Part shown: piece by piece, positions 49,796 to 60,240 of the stretch | Layout of the letters: every line of letters begins with the position of its first letter | Position numbering within the stretch: the first letter of the stretch is position 1 | NCBI GenBank assembly: GCA_948470475.1 | Contig: OX419347.1 | Span: forward strand, 17,283,675 to 17,347,674 | Length of the DNA stretch: 64,000 nucleotides | From: Galaxea fascicularis | Taxonomy: Eukaryota; Cnidaria; Anthozoa; Scleractinia; Euphylliidae | Reading direction: 5' to 3' | Made by a program: the position numbers and the translations under genes | The notes under the pieces: model-generated | The model's input: the letters and a program-made list of their open reading frames with translations, nothing else | Database searches by the model: none | Told to the model about the DNA's origin: nothing

Positions 49796-50805
49796 TTCTT
49801 TCTCAAGTGGATTTCCGTGCCGAAATTTTTTCGAGCGGAACAGAGGCTCCCAACCATGATGACCTCATTACATTGAATTCCTACGCCTCTTTACTCCTGA
49901 CAACGAAGAGATTGTTTGAAGAGACCTCTGCTATACAGGTGTCACAAACTGGTATTTTACGGTTATTAGGAACCACCTACCGATATGAGAGTTGATTTGG
50001 TACCTGATGTACCCTTCTAAGTCAAGGTATTATTACGCAGCATTTCCGGAATCCAAAAAAGCCGCACGATAACCTAAAATGTACTAGTAATTGGGGAAAA
50101 CAGGTTTAACAGCACCTTAGTTTAACTGACCTATGGCGTTCATTGGCAAGTCAACATAAGGCACCAATGTTACTCCTGTTGATCGCAAATTTAGGATTTC
50201 GCAGAATCGCTCCAACGAGACAGACAGCTTAGCATGCTTTCCTAAAACACGTTTTGTCTGGAACGTTTTATAGGTACTCACATGATTTCGAGTGCAATTT
50301 GGAATCAATAAGCGCTAGTACACAAGTAATTTTTTTTTAAGTATTCGGATGATCCAAAAAAAAAAATTTCGGAAGGTTTCGCGCGATCTTCGTCGGTCTT
50401 CGAAATGCATCGGTTGGCCCCCGGAAATCTTCGAGTCTCTTCTTTCGTTTTAACTTCGGAAATCTTCGTTGTAACTTGCACTCGTGTTACACTTTTCTGC
50501 ACTGGTGTTATCTAAAAATGCACTCCTTTTTAGCCCATCAGAACTAAGTGATTTTTTCAAGTGTATTATTAGTAGTTAAACGTTTGGGCATGCGTCATGA
50601 AAACAGAGAAATGCTGTCAGTGCTCATCATCGGCAAGAACTCCCACATGTCCACAACATTAAAGTGCAAAAAGTGATACTAATCAAATAGAGGGCACAAC
50701 TTAGTAATGGTATCACTATCTGCATGCCACTACATAACTTCAAGCTAACTTAGACAAACTTTACCTTCTTAAGATTGGCTTCATAAATGGAGATTCCTAG
50801 TAAAT
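49796..50805. other. Upstream flank of O-FucT paralogue 1, no gene
   Basis: Only short frames. The region should contain the paralogue 1 promoter and ends at the LTR element target site (AAAT). Confidence 0.5.
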
Positions 50806-51747
50806 TGTTACGGGACAGATTTTATATAACAGGCTCACTGCAGGGTTTTGTAGTTGACGGCTTTTATTCTGTAGCACACCGCTTGACTGTTCTAAACCAA
50901 CTCTAAACCAACTGAACAACAACTCTTAACCCAACTCTTAACCAACTCGAAAACCAACTGAACAACAACTGAACAACCACTAACTCAAGCTTACAGAGCA
51001 TGGTCTATTTATGCTAAGCTATTAAGTTAATTGATTTTTACAAAGGTAAATAACATTCATATCTAGAAAATAGGTGTTTCCAGGTGATCAAAGTCGGAAA
51101 ATTAAAAGAATTGAAATTAAGCTGAGTTCAACAGTCCGTGCAAAAAATTTACAAAACTTAAAATATCTTCAAGGCTGAATTCTTATACAACAATTGAAAT
51201 CACTAGTCTGAAAGTAATCAAATTTTACTAAGATTCTGTCGAAACAGATTTTAGTTTAAAGTTGAAGAGGTAAGTAAAATTTAGCTGTAAATAATTCAGC
51301 TGAGAACAAAGAACTCAAAAGGTGTTAGGATACGTGGCTAAGCTAGATTTTAATGAGGCAAGCAGAACCGATTAGTATGCGAGTTCTGCTGCGAAGGTGT
51401 GAGCGGTAGTGCTCCTTAAATAAACAAGGTTCGTCTTGGAAATTACTTATTTTCCTAATTGACGGCGGAAAACACTTTTGAAAGAGTAAGGAGTTTTCCG
51501 GCAAACTGAGATCGCTAAGGCAACCATTTCTTTAAGCTACAGGACCTGTCTGTTTCTCTGTTTTTCTTTGCCATTGGCGGTCCTATTGCCTTTCGCCTCA
51601 GTATCTTATTATTACTTTTTTTTTCTTTTATTTTCTTTTATTATTTTTTTAAATTTATTTTTCCTTTGCGCAAAATCTGCTAATATCCCAAGCGACCAAA
51701 TGAATGAAAACCATCAATGAAAACAATTGTAAGAATGTGTGTTTACA
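50806..51747 (-). repeat. 3' LTR (942 bp)
   Basis: Identical as far as I could read to the LTR at 58,831 except in one cluster near 51,551. On the minus strand it has a TATA-like CATAAATAG near 51,010 and an AATAAA near 50,865, giving a plausible U3-R-U5 layout. It contains degenerate AACCAACT tandem repeats. Confidence 0.88.
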
Positions 51748-51770
51748 TATTATTCCCCCCTTTTTAAGTG
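51748..51770 (-). other. Polypurine tract of the LTR element
   Basis: On the minus strand AAAAAGGGGGGAATAATA lies a base or two before the TGTAAACAC start of the 3' LTR, the expected place for plus-strand priming. It fixes the element's orientation. Confidence 0.75.
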
Positions 51771-52640
51771 TCGCCTCCCGGCGACAAAAATAAGAAGAAA
51801 GCACATAAGTATAAAGGCTAAAAGTTAACAAAAAAGTTGGTAATAGTTCTCAAAGCTTCTGTCATGGAGAAAAGTATCTTGTAGAATGAAGACATTTGCA
51901 TCCGCCAAGGAGCACGCAAGGAATCTTCTCATGTAAATGGTTTATACCAAACATAGCCCAATAACGAACTTGAACAACGAGTCAAATGTCACTGCCAGCA
52001 GCAAAAGGTGTACCAACTTGAACAGCAAGTCTTTATAAGCTTTATGATCTTTGTCGTTCTGGGAATGCCACCAACCGAGTTTTTTGATAATGGTGAGCGA
52101 ACCACTATAGTGTACAGAACAGTATAATAAGAATGATTCTTTGTTTCCTTCTTTTCTCTGTCATAAACAATTCTTCGTCACTTTGGTCCAGTAGCACCAA
52201 TGGTTCATGTCTAAAAGTGGTTCAGATAGAACTTGCTTTCTCACGTATTGCGCTCAAATGTAGTCCTCATTGTGTCCGTGTGACAAGTGATGTGCTGCCG
52301 TATGTTTAGGCAAGATGGTTTGTAAAGTTCTTCGTCTTCCTGGAGTTTAGGTCTTGAAATTAAGTGAGGTCAGTTGAGGTCTGAGGAACGGCAGCCAGTT
52401 TTACAGAAATATGAGCTAAAAGCTACCTAACTACGTTAACAAGGTGTAAAGAAAATAGTAAATCATAAATGTTTAATTCATATTAACTTCATTTATTTTT
52501 TTATTTAATTATTTTCGTTAGTTGCTTTGTTCTAGTGTTCCATTTCAGCTTGAGTCCACCTCGCACGTTAGATCTTGAGACTTCATGTCTCACTTATTGA
52601 GCTCTAATGATTTCCAATCGGAAGACGAAAGTTGATTATC
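51771..52640 (-). other. Non-coding 3' part of the LTR element interior
   Basis: About 870 bases between the ORF2 stop and the polypurine tract. No frame or motif recognised; pol or env would be expected here or upstream in a full element. Confidence 0.5.
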
Positions 52641-53738
52641 TCAACTCAATCTGCGATTGGCCGCGGTGCTACTAGCTTTATCAGGAGGTTTACGTTTTCT
52701 TGGAATTTTGCAAGTATAGGGTGGTGTTTCTATACAAACACCATCCTCAACAAAATCGGTTCCTTTTTCGACATCAGAGGAATAAATGAGGCTGTTATAT
52801 GAAACCTTTTCTAAACTATTGGAGCTATGGCTTAGCGATGCAAGCTGTTCGTCTTCATTACATTCCGTATATGTCTCTTTTGTAGGCGTCACGGCTCTAG
52901 ATATGTCACTTTCCACCGAAACCTGATAACACAAAACACTTGGTTCTTCAAAGACGATATGGTTTGTTTCGAGGATAATTTCATTCTCTTGCAATTGTAC
53001 GGTCTGGAAACGTTTGTCTTCGAAAGTCAGTACAGCATTCTCTATTTTGGCTTTCCGGTCACTAGTCTTCACAATCCCGTTCTGTTGTGAGAAAATTTCT
53101 ATGTCGGAACAAATTTCACTTTTCTTTTTTGGCGTAACATTCAAATAATTCTCTATAACAGCGCTACTTGGCGTTTTCAATTTTTCGTCGAAGTTCAAAA
53201 TATTTCCATTGTTATGTTTTACCACGTCTGAAAATTTGTTACTTATTTGTTTCTCGAAAATATCGATTTCTTCACGAACACGGACATCATCGGTGCCACG
53301 GAAACAATGTACACTGTCACTAACATTCATGATATTAATTTCTGCCTGTACTGCTTTGCGGTTGCGCTGATTCGCAGCTGAATTTAGTGATAAACTACTT
53401 TTTCCTGAATTTATTAGCATTGACTGATTATTGGCTTCTCTTTTTGTTGTATTTGGTCGTCTCTCCTTACCATTACGGTTGGACTCTTGACAGGTTCTTA
53501 CAGACAATTCAATTTCAGTCAAGTTTTCGCTAAAATTTTTCATGGGTCTGTTCGGGACATCAGACTCACGCGCTGTTGTTTCAGCCTGTCTTTTCTTTTG
53601 TGGTTGCGGGCTCACCTTGTTCAAAGGTAAACGAACTGGATAATCACGACCAAGATTATCCTGTAGTTGTACAGAAGGTTTGGTTATCAATTCGATCTCT
53701 CCTTTGCCCCGATCAAGGGAGATCGAGTTTAGTTTAAA
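52641..53738 (-). CDS. ORF2 of the LTR element, reached by -1 frameshift; function unknown
   Basis: An open frame of about 379 codons in frame -1 relative to gag, with no ATG near its start (the first codon of the open stretch at 53,780 is GTG). Translation most likely enters through the slippery site at 53,732-53,738. The protein is rich in Ser, Asn, Lys, Glu and Thr, contains a TPKKK patch, and ends in a basic PRKRKPPDK segment that could be a nuclear localisation signal. I find no protease, reverse transcriptase, RNase H, integrase or envelope motif. Either it is the remnant of a pol whose middle was deleted, or a separate gene adopted by the element. That it stayed open while pol is absent suggests it matters to the element, but the insertion may simply be young. 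Confidence 0.65.
   Translation of the reverse strand, partial: FKLNSISLDRGKGEIELITKPSVQLQDNLGRDYPVRLPLNKVSPQPQKKRQAETTARESDVPNRPMKNFSENLTEIELSVRTCQESNRNGKERRPNTTKREANNQSMLINSGKSSLSLNSAANQRNRKAVQAEINIMNVSDSVHCFRGTDDVRVREEIDIFEKQISNKFSDVVKHNNGNILNFDEKLKTPSSAVIENYLNVTPKKKSEICSDIEIFSQQNGIVKTSDRKAKIENAVLTFEDKRFQTVQLQENEIILETNHIVFEEPSVLCYQVSVESDISRAVTPTKETYTECNEDEQLASLSHSSNSLEKVSYNSLIYSSDVEKGTDFVEDGVCIETPPYTCKIPRKRKPPDKASSTAANRRLS
53693..53738 (-). promoter_or_regulatory. Programmed -1 ribosomal frameshift signal (slippery site plus stem-loop)
   Basis: On the minus strand the heptamer T TTA AAC (53738-53732) is exactly in gag phase and is followed directly by the gag stop TAA (53731-53729). After a 6-base spacer comes a stem: CGATCTC (53725-53719) pairs with GAGATCG (53699-53693), extended by CC/GG across a bulge. 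TTTAAAC is a canonical -1 slippery heptamer, and a 5-9 base spacer to a stem is the usual geometry. A slip leads straight into ORF2. Confidence 0.8.
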
Positions 53739-54361
53739 TATTGCCCATTCGTTGGATAGGCATGTGGTGTTGTACCACACGAATTTTCGTTCTCCTCATA
53801 TCTCTGATTTTGTGACGGAACCCTGTTGTCTCTGCCCACAACGTCATACTGACGCCTCCAACAAACAGTGGAAACATGACCCTTTTTCCCGCAATAATAG
53901 CAAGTTACATTTCCATTTCTACGATGATTGAAGTAATCCTGTTCCTGGGTTTGTTGGTTCTGTGTCCAACGCACTTCCTGCCTAATTGTCTGTATTAGTT
54001 CGTCCCTTCTCCACGGTTTCTCGCATCTACCTTCGGCTCTTGGTGTATTATTAATCGTAAACGGCACATTGTATACAGCTACTTTTGGCGAGTCAGTCGA
54101 TTTCAATTTAGCCAATTCACGCAAAATTTCGTCTGTTCTATCCTTCGGTTTTTCCTCTGGTAAAGCGTCTTTAAGTTTAGCATGATCTTCTGCCTCCGCA
54201 AAGGTTTTTGGGCGCTGTAATATAACATAGTTTTTTAATTCGGGCCTTAGACCATTAAGCAGATAATGTACGCTTTGTTCGGCGGGTACATTCAGGCGAT
54301 GGCAGAGTTTTCGTATTTCGGACGCGAACTGTGCGACGCTCTCAGTGGCTGTTTGTTTCCT
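53729..54361 (-). CDS. gag: gag, C-terminal part with CCHC zinc knuckle
   Basis: The frame begins at the insertion junction (RKQTATESVAQF) and runs to the TAA at 53,729. It carries the capsid C-terminal region (KLCHRLNVPAEQSVHYLLNG), a charged linker, and the nucleocapsid zinc knuckle CYYCGKKGHVSTVC, a perfect CX2CX4HX4C. It continues the N-terminal part at 57,994-58,404; removing the insertion joins the two in frame. Gag would form the particle that packages the element's RNA. Confidence 0.82.
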   Translation of the reverse strand, partial: RKQTATESVAQFASEIRKLCHRLNVPAEQSVHYLLNGLRPELKNYVILQRPKTFAEAEDHAKLKDALPEEKPKDRTDEILRELAKLKSTDSPKVAVYNVPFTINNTPRAEGRCEKPWRRDELIQTIRQEVRWTQNQQTQEQDYFNHRRNGNVTCYYCGKKGHVSTVCWRRQYDVVGRDNRVPSQNQRYEENENSCGTTPHAYPTNGQYLN

Positions 54362-57300
54362 ACATCACGAGCCAGAGATAACCGGAAGTTTAAAAATCTT
54401 ACAAGTCTGGTTGCTAAGGAGTTACGTCTTGGGTCTGCATTGGAGCCGTCAACGTAGTCGATTTGCGGTTTCCGGTCACTGCAGGAGCGGTTTAACACAC
54501 TTTCGATATTAATCAAATGTCATCTCGAAACAGTACACACGTAGAAGAAACAGTTTTAGCGGCTGTGTATTATTGCAAAAAGTGTTTCATGTAAAGCCAC
54601 TAATTAATCAAATTTAGAGGAATATTCGCGATCGCAATCAGTAGATGTTCAATAACGAGCTAGAGGCTCTACACAAACAGAAAAAGACATTGAGATCCCG
54701 CTGAAATTGACGGAAAACCGGAGCGTGCCGCACGTAAAAAAAATGTGACATCCATTCTGGCTTTACCGAAAGAGCGGAGTGTTATCAGGATCACTAGCGC
54801 TCTACTAAGAGAAATCCAATACTATTGGACTGGAATGGGTTTTTAAACGTTTTCCTTTACTAAACAGGCCTCCAGTAAAAGAGGCCACGAGTTTTGGGTA
54901 AATGTACATGTAACAGCTATGTAACAAAATACACAACTAGTTTCGTGATGCTGGTGTCTGCCAAAATCTCAACACGTTGTAATGTGTAAAAATATTATTT
55001 AGGATTTCTTTCCGAAACGTACGGAATCGAAGAAGGGAAGATTAACTGTTCGGAAGTTTGGACAGCCTGACTATACCATTCCAACACAAAACACAACAAA
55101 CGAGGAAACTGGATATAAAATATTTGCAGAGACCTTCAAGTGCATTTAAAAAATAGTTCATATTATTTATCCCAGAAGCCACTCATACAACCTCATACAA
55201 GGATCCTAAGACTTCAACCAGACAGGACATACAACAGTTTAGATTTTAATGAGCATTTCTAAAGCACTGTTCATGCTACATATTCCAGAGGCATTCAAGC
55301 AAACTATAATGCCACAACTTCAACCTGGGTAAACTCAGGGAAAGGATACACAACATTTGCCTAGCTATCAATGTGAAATTGAAAAAAAAAATCTGTTCAT
55401 AAAATAATGCCAGGGCTTCAACCTGGATGAACCAGACAGGATACACAACATTTGACTAGCTTATAATGTGCAATTGTAAAAAAAACTGTTCGTGTTATGT
55501 ATCCCAGAAGCACTCAGGCATAAGATAATGCCAGGGCTTCAACCTGGATGAACCAGAAAGGATACACAACATTTGCCTAGCTTACCATGTGCAAAAAAAA
55601 CTGTTCACGTTATGTATCCCAGAAGCACTCAGGCATAAAATCATACCAGGAAAATTTTTATGAAATTTTTCAAAGTTTACGGTTTTTCTTACATAGCAAA
55701 GACTGAATACCTAAATTGTTTGGTTATTCAAAAGCTATAGGTATCCATGCTTGTTGTTAAGACAGCCACCCTCCCGCGGCCTCACCCACGCCAGTGCATT
55801 TCCATTTTTTCTGGATCGATGGCGAGTGCACGTGTATTTCGCGGCTTCATATTTCCCGCCAAAATATGCAATTAGGTTCCGACATAATTGTGGTGCAAAA
55901 GCTAATACAATATAACGACTAATTCAAATACCACTGTAGAATTTACATGAAAGTTAAATCATCGGTATCATGAGAATTTCACGGGCGATTCCTACAACTG
56001 CAACATACCTGAACAAATGCAATAGGTGGTCGCGTCGTCTCGCATCTCCTGAACGTACGTGGCGCTATCAGAAACTGTCCGAAAGCAATTTTCCTGCTCT
56101 TAGGCCCGGGTTAAAGGTCGAACTTCAAATGAGATGAACTAAATGTAAAAATTTCGGTCTACTCAAATAGGTAAAGCTCAACAGTCAGGTCAAGCGTCCA
56201 CATTAATTCGTGGAACCAAGTTCAGAACGGCAAATATTTTCATGCAAATTTTAATCGACGTTTGTTCCTCGATGGAACACGTTCTATCTGTCTGAATCAG
56301 ACAGATAAAGCGTGTTGGTTGATCCAAATTCAGTCTACGAACCATCGAGTCAGGCGAAGAAGATATAATGAACTCAATTCGCTCAGTTTAGCCGTTCATC
56401 TCACGAGAAGTTCGACGTAAAACTTCGGACCCGTGCCTTAGGATGCTGCTGGAACTTACCACATTGGATTTCGTGTCTCTGAGAATTCGTCAACCGCTGT
56501 AACATTTGCCATCACTCGATGAAAAACCCAATGCTATTATCTCCTCGAAAATCCCAACGACTTGTGTATGATCATGAGTAAACTGCGAGCTCACGCCGCT
56601 TTGCGGTAACTCATGGCCAGAAATTTCGGACATTTGAGCCCGCACGGCAGTAGCGGCGTTTCCCAATCGATAACAAAAATGGCGGACGAAATTACAAAGC
56701 TTTATATGAGAGGCGATGGAGTTACAGAAAATACAAGCACAATTAATACCTTTTTTCCATTTGCCAAAATCGAGTAGGCTCGATTACCAGCCGCTGTCCG
56801 GGAAAGAAGCCCGCGCTCCTCCCCCGAATTCTCTTCTCGGGGAGGGTAGACCAGACACGAGAGAGCGGCGGAAATCGAGCCTAAAATCGAGCATTATTCC
56901 AAGACATTTCAGCGATATTGTGGTTAAAAAATCTACCGGAAAAACGAATTCCACACCTTGCTTTCGGAACGATGTCAATTTGCAACTTCAGATCCAGTCA
57001 AACCCTTGTAAATCCGTGAAAAAAGAAGCGAAGATAGCATATTTGATAGCAAATAATTAGAAATCTAAAGTCGCTATGTAATTTGCCAAAATCGAGTCAT
57101 ACAATACAGTTAAATCACTATTTGAAATATGAAAAAACTGATCTTCAGCTTGTAAACGTACCTTGCTTTTCGGCTGCTAAAAACCGTACAAAATGAAATA
57201 AGATCACGGAAAGGTCGACATGTCAGGCAGATCCACGTTCGTCCCATGAAGAAGAAGACAACAAAGTCCCGCACTTAGCTCCGTATTCTCGAACGCAAAT

Positions 57301-57996
57301 GCTGCATATTTGGTATTAAAAACAACGTGATTCTTGAGGAGATTCAAGAAAACTAACCCGTTCCATTTCGATACTAAAAAAAAAAGTAAACCTGCGATGT
57401 ACAATACATGTAAACTGGAAGTTCGTGCTCGGAGTTCAACAAGCGATATCTCGGCCAAATATGCCTCAAATGTCCCTCAAAAAGCATCGTTCGATAGCAT
57501 TTTTCGTGGATTTTGTCGGCCATTGCTCGTTTTGGCAATACCTTCAGCCAGCGGCGTTCATTTCACGATAAACATATTTGTATTTCACCCCTCGATCTGT
57601 CCTAAAAATACGAGCCCGGAGGTTTTCACTGCTGAAATCAGCGGTTAAGGCCATTACGCGACAGCGTGAATGTAAGTCGCACGAAATGTGATGTCCGAGA
57701 TTTCTGGCCATGAAAATCCTGTCGCTGAAGTGTATTTGAAAAAAGACACTGCATGCTTTAATTGTAGATTGAATATTACTGCACATTTAATTGACTTTTA
57801 CACCTAATTGTGATGACACGATTGTCAGAAAGATGACTCCTTTATCAGATAAGAAACGACATACGACGATAGATTGAAGGAATAAGAATGTTGCGCGTCA
57901 CTGGGTATCCAGCTGAGATAGAGGACTAAAAGTCCCCAATCTCAGCTGGATGCCAAGCTATTTTTTTGGTTGCTAAGAGGCTCTGGCTCGTTATGT
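54362..57996. mobile_element. 3.6-kb insertion with inverted ends inside gag
   Basis: The plus-strand left end is ACATCACGAGCCAGAG; the right end is the inverse of ACATAACGAGCCAGAG, a 16-bp inverted repeat with one mismatch. Deleting the insertion leaves a continuous gag frame. I could not define a target duplication. No transposase is recognisable; frames up to 114 codons (56,716-57,060; 57,334-57,648) have no known motif. It includes a tandem repeat block (55.2-55.7 kb) and a small hairpin near 57,910-57,955. It may be a non-autonomous DNA transposon. Confidence 0.6.
55180..55660 (+). repeat. Decaying tandem repeats of about 110-130 bp
   Basis: Recurring words include CCAGAAGCACTCAGGCATAA, GCCAGGGCTTCAACCTGGAT, GATACACAACATTTG and CTGTTC. 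About four partial copies lie head-to-tail inside the gag insertion. The spacing is irregular. Confidence 0.7.
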
Positions 57997-58404
57997 TAAA
58001 AGCTGTTGTTTTAGTAGCCAAATGTCCACCTCAGTGTGAAACTGTTCGATTAGCGCCTTGCAAAGATGATCATATGACTTCCCATGTAAATGCGGTGAAG
58101 CAGAATACCATACGCTCGCATTGCCAGTTAATAATAGCGGTAATATATCAGTTTTCTGTGAGCTGTTAAATTTGTAAAAGATCGCAGTCAAGTTCACTTG
58201 TCGAAGAAAGCTATTAACATCCTCGCTCGCATCCCCGGCAAAGGTTGGAAAATTAATTATGTTCGAATTATAAAAGCTAGGCGTTGTGGAGTGAGATTTT
58301 TCAAAATACTTTGTCAGGGTCGTAATTAGTTGTTCCCGTTGTTTGCGGAAAAGTTCTTCTCTCTCGGTCAGCAATTTTGATAGGTGTTCAAAGGTTAGAG
58401 CCAT
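57994..58404 (-). CDS. gag: gag, N-terminal part (LTR element)
   Basis: It starts at ATG (MALTFEHLSKLLTEREELF) about 430 bases after the 5' LTR. A coiled-coil-like N-terminus is followed by the capsid segment FPTFAGDASEDVNSFLRQV, then SQKTDILPLLLTGNASVWY and LCKALIEQF, which is the retrotransposon-gag pattern. The frame is cut by the insertion after the LLKQQLL segment, where it now meets a stop. The protein is thus truncated unless the insertion is removed. Confidence 0.8.
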
Positions 58405-58799
58405 TTGTAATTAAACTTGCTATAAATAAAGGTCTATTAAGGTGTTTGCGCAAAGTTCTTTCTTGAAACGTTTGACAGAAAACAGTATAAAACATTTCAC
58501 TGATATTCCTATTCCTGGCATTATTTCATGAAAACGGAAAACAATTACGGAAAGACTAGCTCAAAATGAAATGGAACATCAGTTGAATTCACTACAGTCA
58601 TCGACTTTAAAATAATAATTTACAATAATTTACTCTACTCAACTATCTTCTCTACCGAAATAACAATTCTGGCTTTGTTCCTTAACCTCTCCCTGACCCA
58701 CTCAAAGTTCACATATCGCCGGCTACTCACTTTCAGCTTGACATCATGTGGGGAGGTTCCATCTTGCTGTCGTCTGCGAGAGGTACTTTCGTTTTTCAG

Positions 58800-58830
58800 G
58801 ATCGTCTACCCGGATTCTCCACCAGAAATC
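58800..58830 (-). other. Primer-binding-site-like motif
   Basis: On the minus strand, six bases after the 5' LTR end (CCCGTAACA), comes TGGTGGAGAATCCGGGTAG. TGG is the complement of a tRNA CCA end and CCGGG resembles a T-arm. I do not assign the tRNA. Confidence 0.6.
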
Positions 58831-59773
58831 TGTTACGGGACAGATTTTATATAACAGGCTCACTGCAGGGTTTTGTAGTTGACGGCTTTTATTCTGTAGC
58901 ACACCGCTTGACTGTTCTAAACCAACTCTAAACCAACTGAACAACAACTCTTAACCCAACTCTTAACCAACTCGAAAACCAACTGAACAACAACTGAACA
59001 ACCACTAACTCAAGCTTACAGAGCATGGTCTATTTATGCTAAGCTATTAAGTTAATTGATTTTTACAAAGGTAAATAACATTCATATCTAGAAAATAGGT
59101 GTTTCCAGGTGATCAAAGTCGGAAAATTAAAAGAATTGAAATTAAGCTGAGTTCAACAGTCCGTGCAAAAAATTTACAAAACTTAAAATATCTTCAAGGC
59201 TGAATTCTTATACAACAATTGAAATCACTAGTCTGAAAGTAATCAAATTTTACTAAGATTCTGTCGAAACAGATTTTAGTTTAAAGTTGAAGAGGTAAGT
59301 AAAATTTAGCTGTAAATAATTCAGCTGAGAACAAAGAACTCAAAAGGTGTTAGGATACGTGGCTAAGCTAGATTTTAATGAGGCAAGCAGAACCGATTAG
59401 TATGCGAGTTCTGCTGCGAAGGTGTGAGCGGTAGTGCTCCTTAAATAAACAAGGTTCGTCTTGGAAATTACTTATTTTCCTAATTGACGGCGGAAAACAC
59501 TTTTGAAAGAGTAAGGAGTTTTCCGGCAAACTGAGATCGCTAAGGCAACCATTTCTTTAAGCTACAGGACCTGTTTTAAAACTCTGTTTTTCTTTGCCAT
59601 TGGCGGTCCTATTGCCTTTCGCCTCAGTATCTTATTATTACTTTTTTTTTCTTTTATTTTCTTTTATTATTTTTTTAAATTTATTTTTCCTTTGCGCAAA
59701 ATCTGCTAATATCCCAAGCGACCAAATGAATGAAAACCATCAATGAAAACAATTGTAAGAATGTGTGTTTACA
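58831..59773 (-). repeat. 5' LTR (943 bp)
   Basis: Partner of the LTR at 50,806, in the same orientation. One visible cluster of differences lies near 59,574 (GTTTTAAAACTC against GTCTGTTTCTC). Elsewhere I found no mismatch by eye. Confidence 0.88.
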
Positions 59774-60240
59774 AAATTATCAAGTAGAAAAATCTACTTT
59801 CAACTAACCGCGGCGCTAATATAATAAACTAACAGTTTTTTATTTTAAAACTTGATAGTTGCCAACAGTTTGGCAGCATGCTTGTCTCTATGTTTGTTCC
59901 CACATTCGTTCTTTCTCGGGATCTGTGTTTTAGTTTGGTGTTGTCAGACAAGCTTAGTGAGACGCAGACTCTGTCAGATTGTCAGCGGACTAGAGCAAAA
60001 GAGGTAAAACAGTGTCTACTGCTCTGAAGTCTCTAAATATCTCGAAATATTCCCAGTTCCACTTTTAAAAAAAATTTGCTCAATGCTTTTCATTTTTTTC
60101 ACGGCCTACGGTCATATTTTGTCATTTTCACAACCAATGGTTAACTTGTTTTGACGTTTCACATTAAGACCCTACGCGATCAAAGCGCCTGACAAAAGCC
60201 CAACAAAAAAAAAATCTGAGTTCATGTGTTCCCTCCATGC
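59774..60240. other. DNA between the LTR element and O-FucT paralogue 2
   Basis: No gene seen. It should hold the 3' UTR of paralogue 2 (minus strand). Confidence 0.4.

Larger units (their letters stand above)
50806..59773 (-). mobile_element. Complete Ty3-like LTR element lacking pol, minus strand
   Basis: Two direct LTRs (50806-51747 and 58831-59773) start TG and end CA, and AAAT lies immediately outside both, a 4-bp target duplication. Orientation is minus: a polypurine tract abuts the 50.8-51.7 kb LTR, and a TGGTGGAGAATCCGG primer-site-like motif follows the other LTR. The interior encodes gag in two pieces, split by a 3.6-kb insertion, then a 379-codon ORF reached by -1 frameshift. No protease DTG/DSG, YxDD reverse transcriptase, RNase H or integrase HHCC motif is seen. 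It is therefore a non-autonomous, gag-only element that would depend on another element's enzymes. It separates the two intact O-FucT genes. Confidence 0.85.

Noticed and set aside
55180..55660. CRISPR-like spaced repeats
   Set aside because: Units are long, imperfect and irregular, in an animal genome within a transposon insertion; no cas genes.
56716..57648. Coding genes inside the gag insertion
   Set aside because: Frames of 104-114 codons with no motif and no phase-consistent neighbours.
54362..57996. A spliced intron within gag
   Set aside because: No GT donor at the upstream border; inverted ends fit an insertion better.
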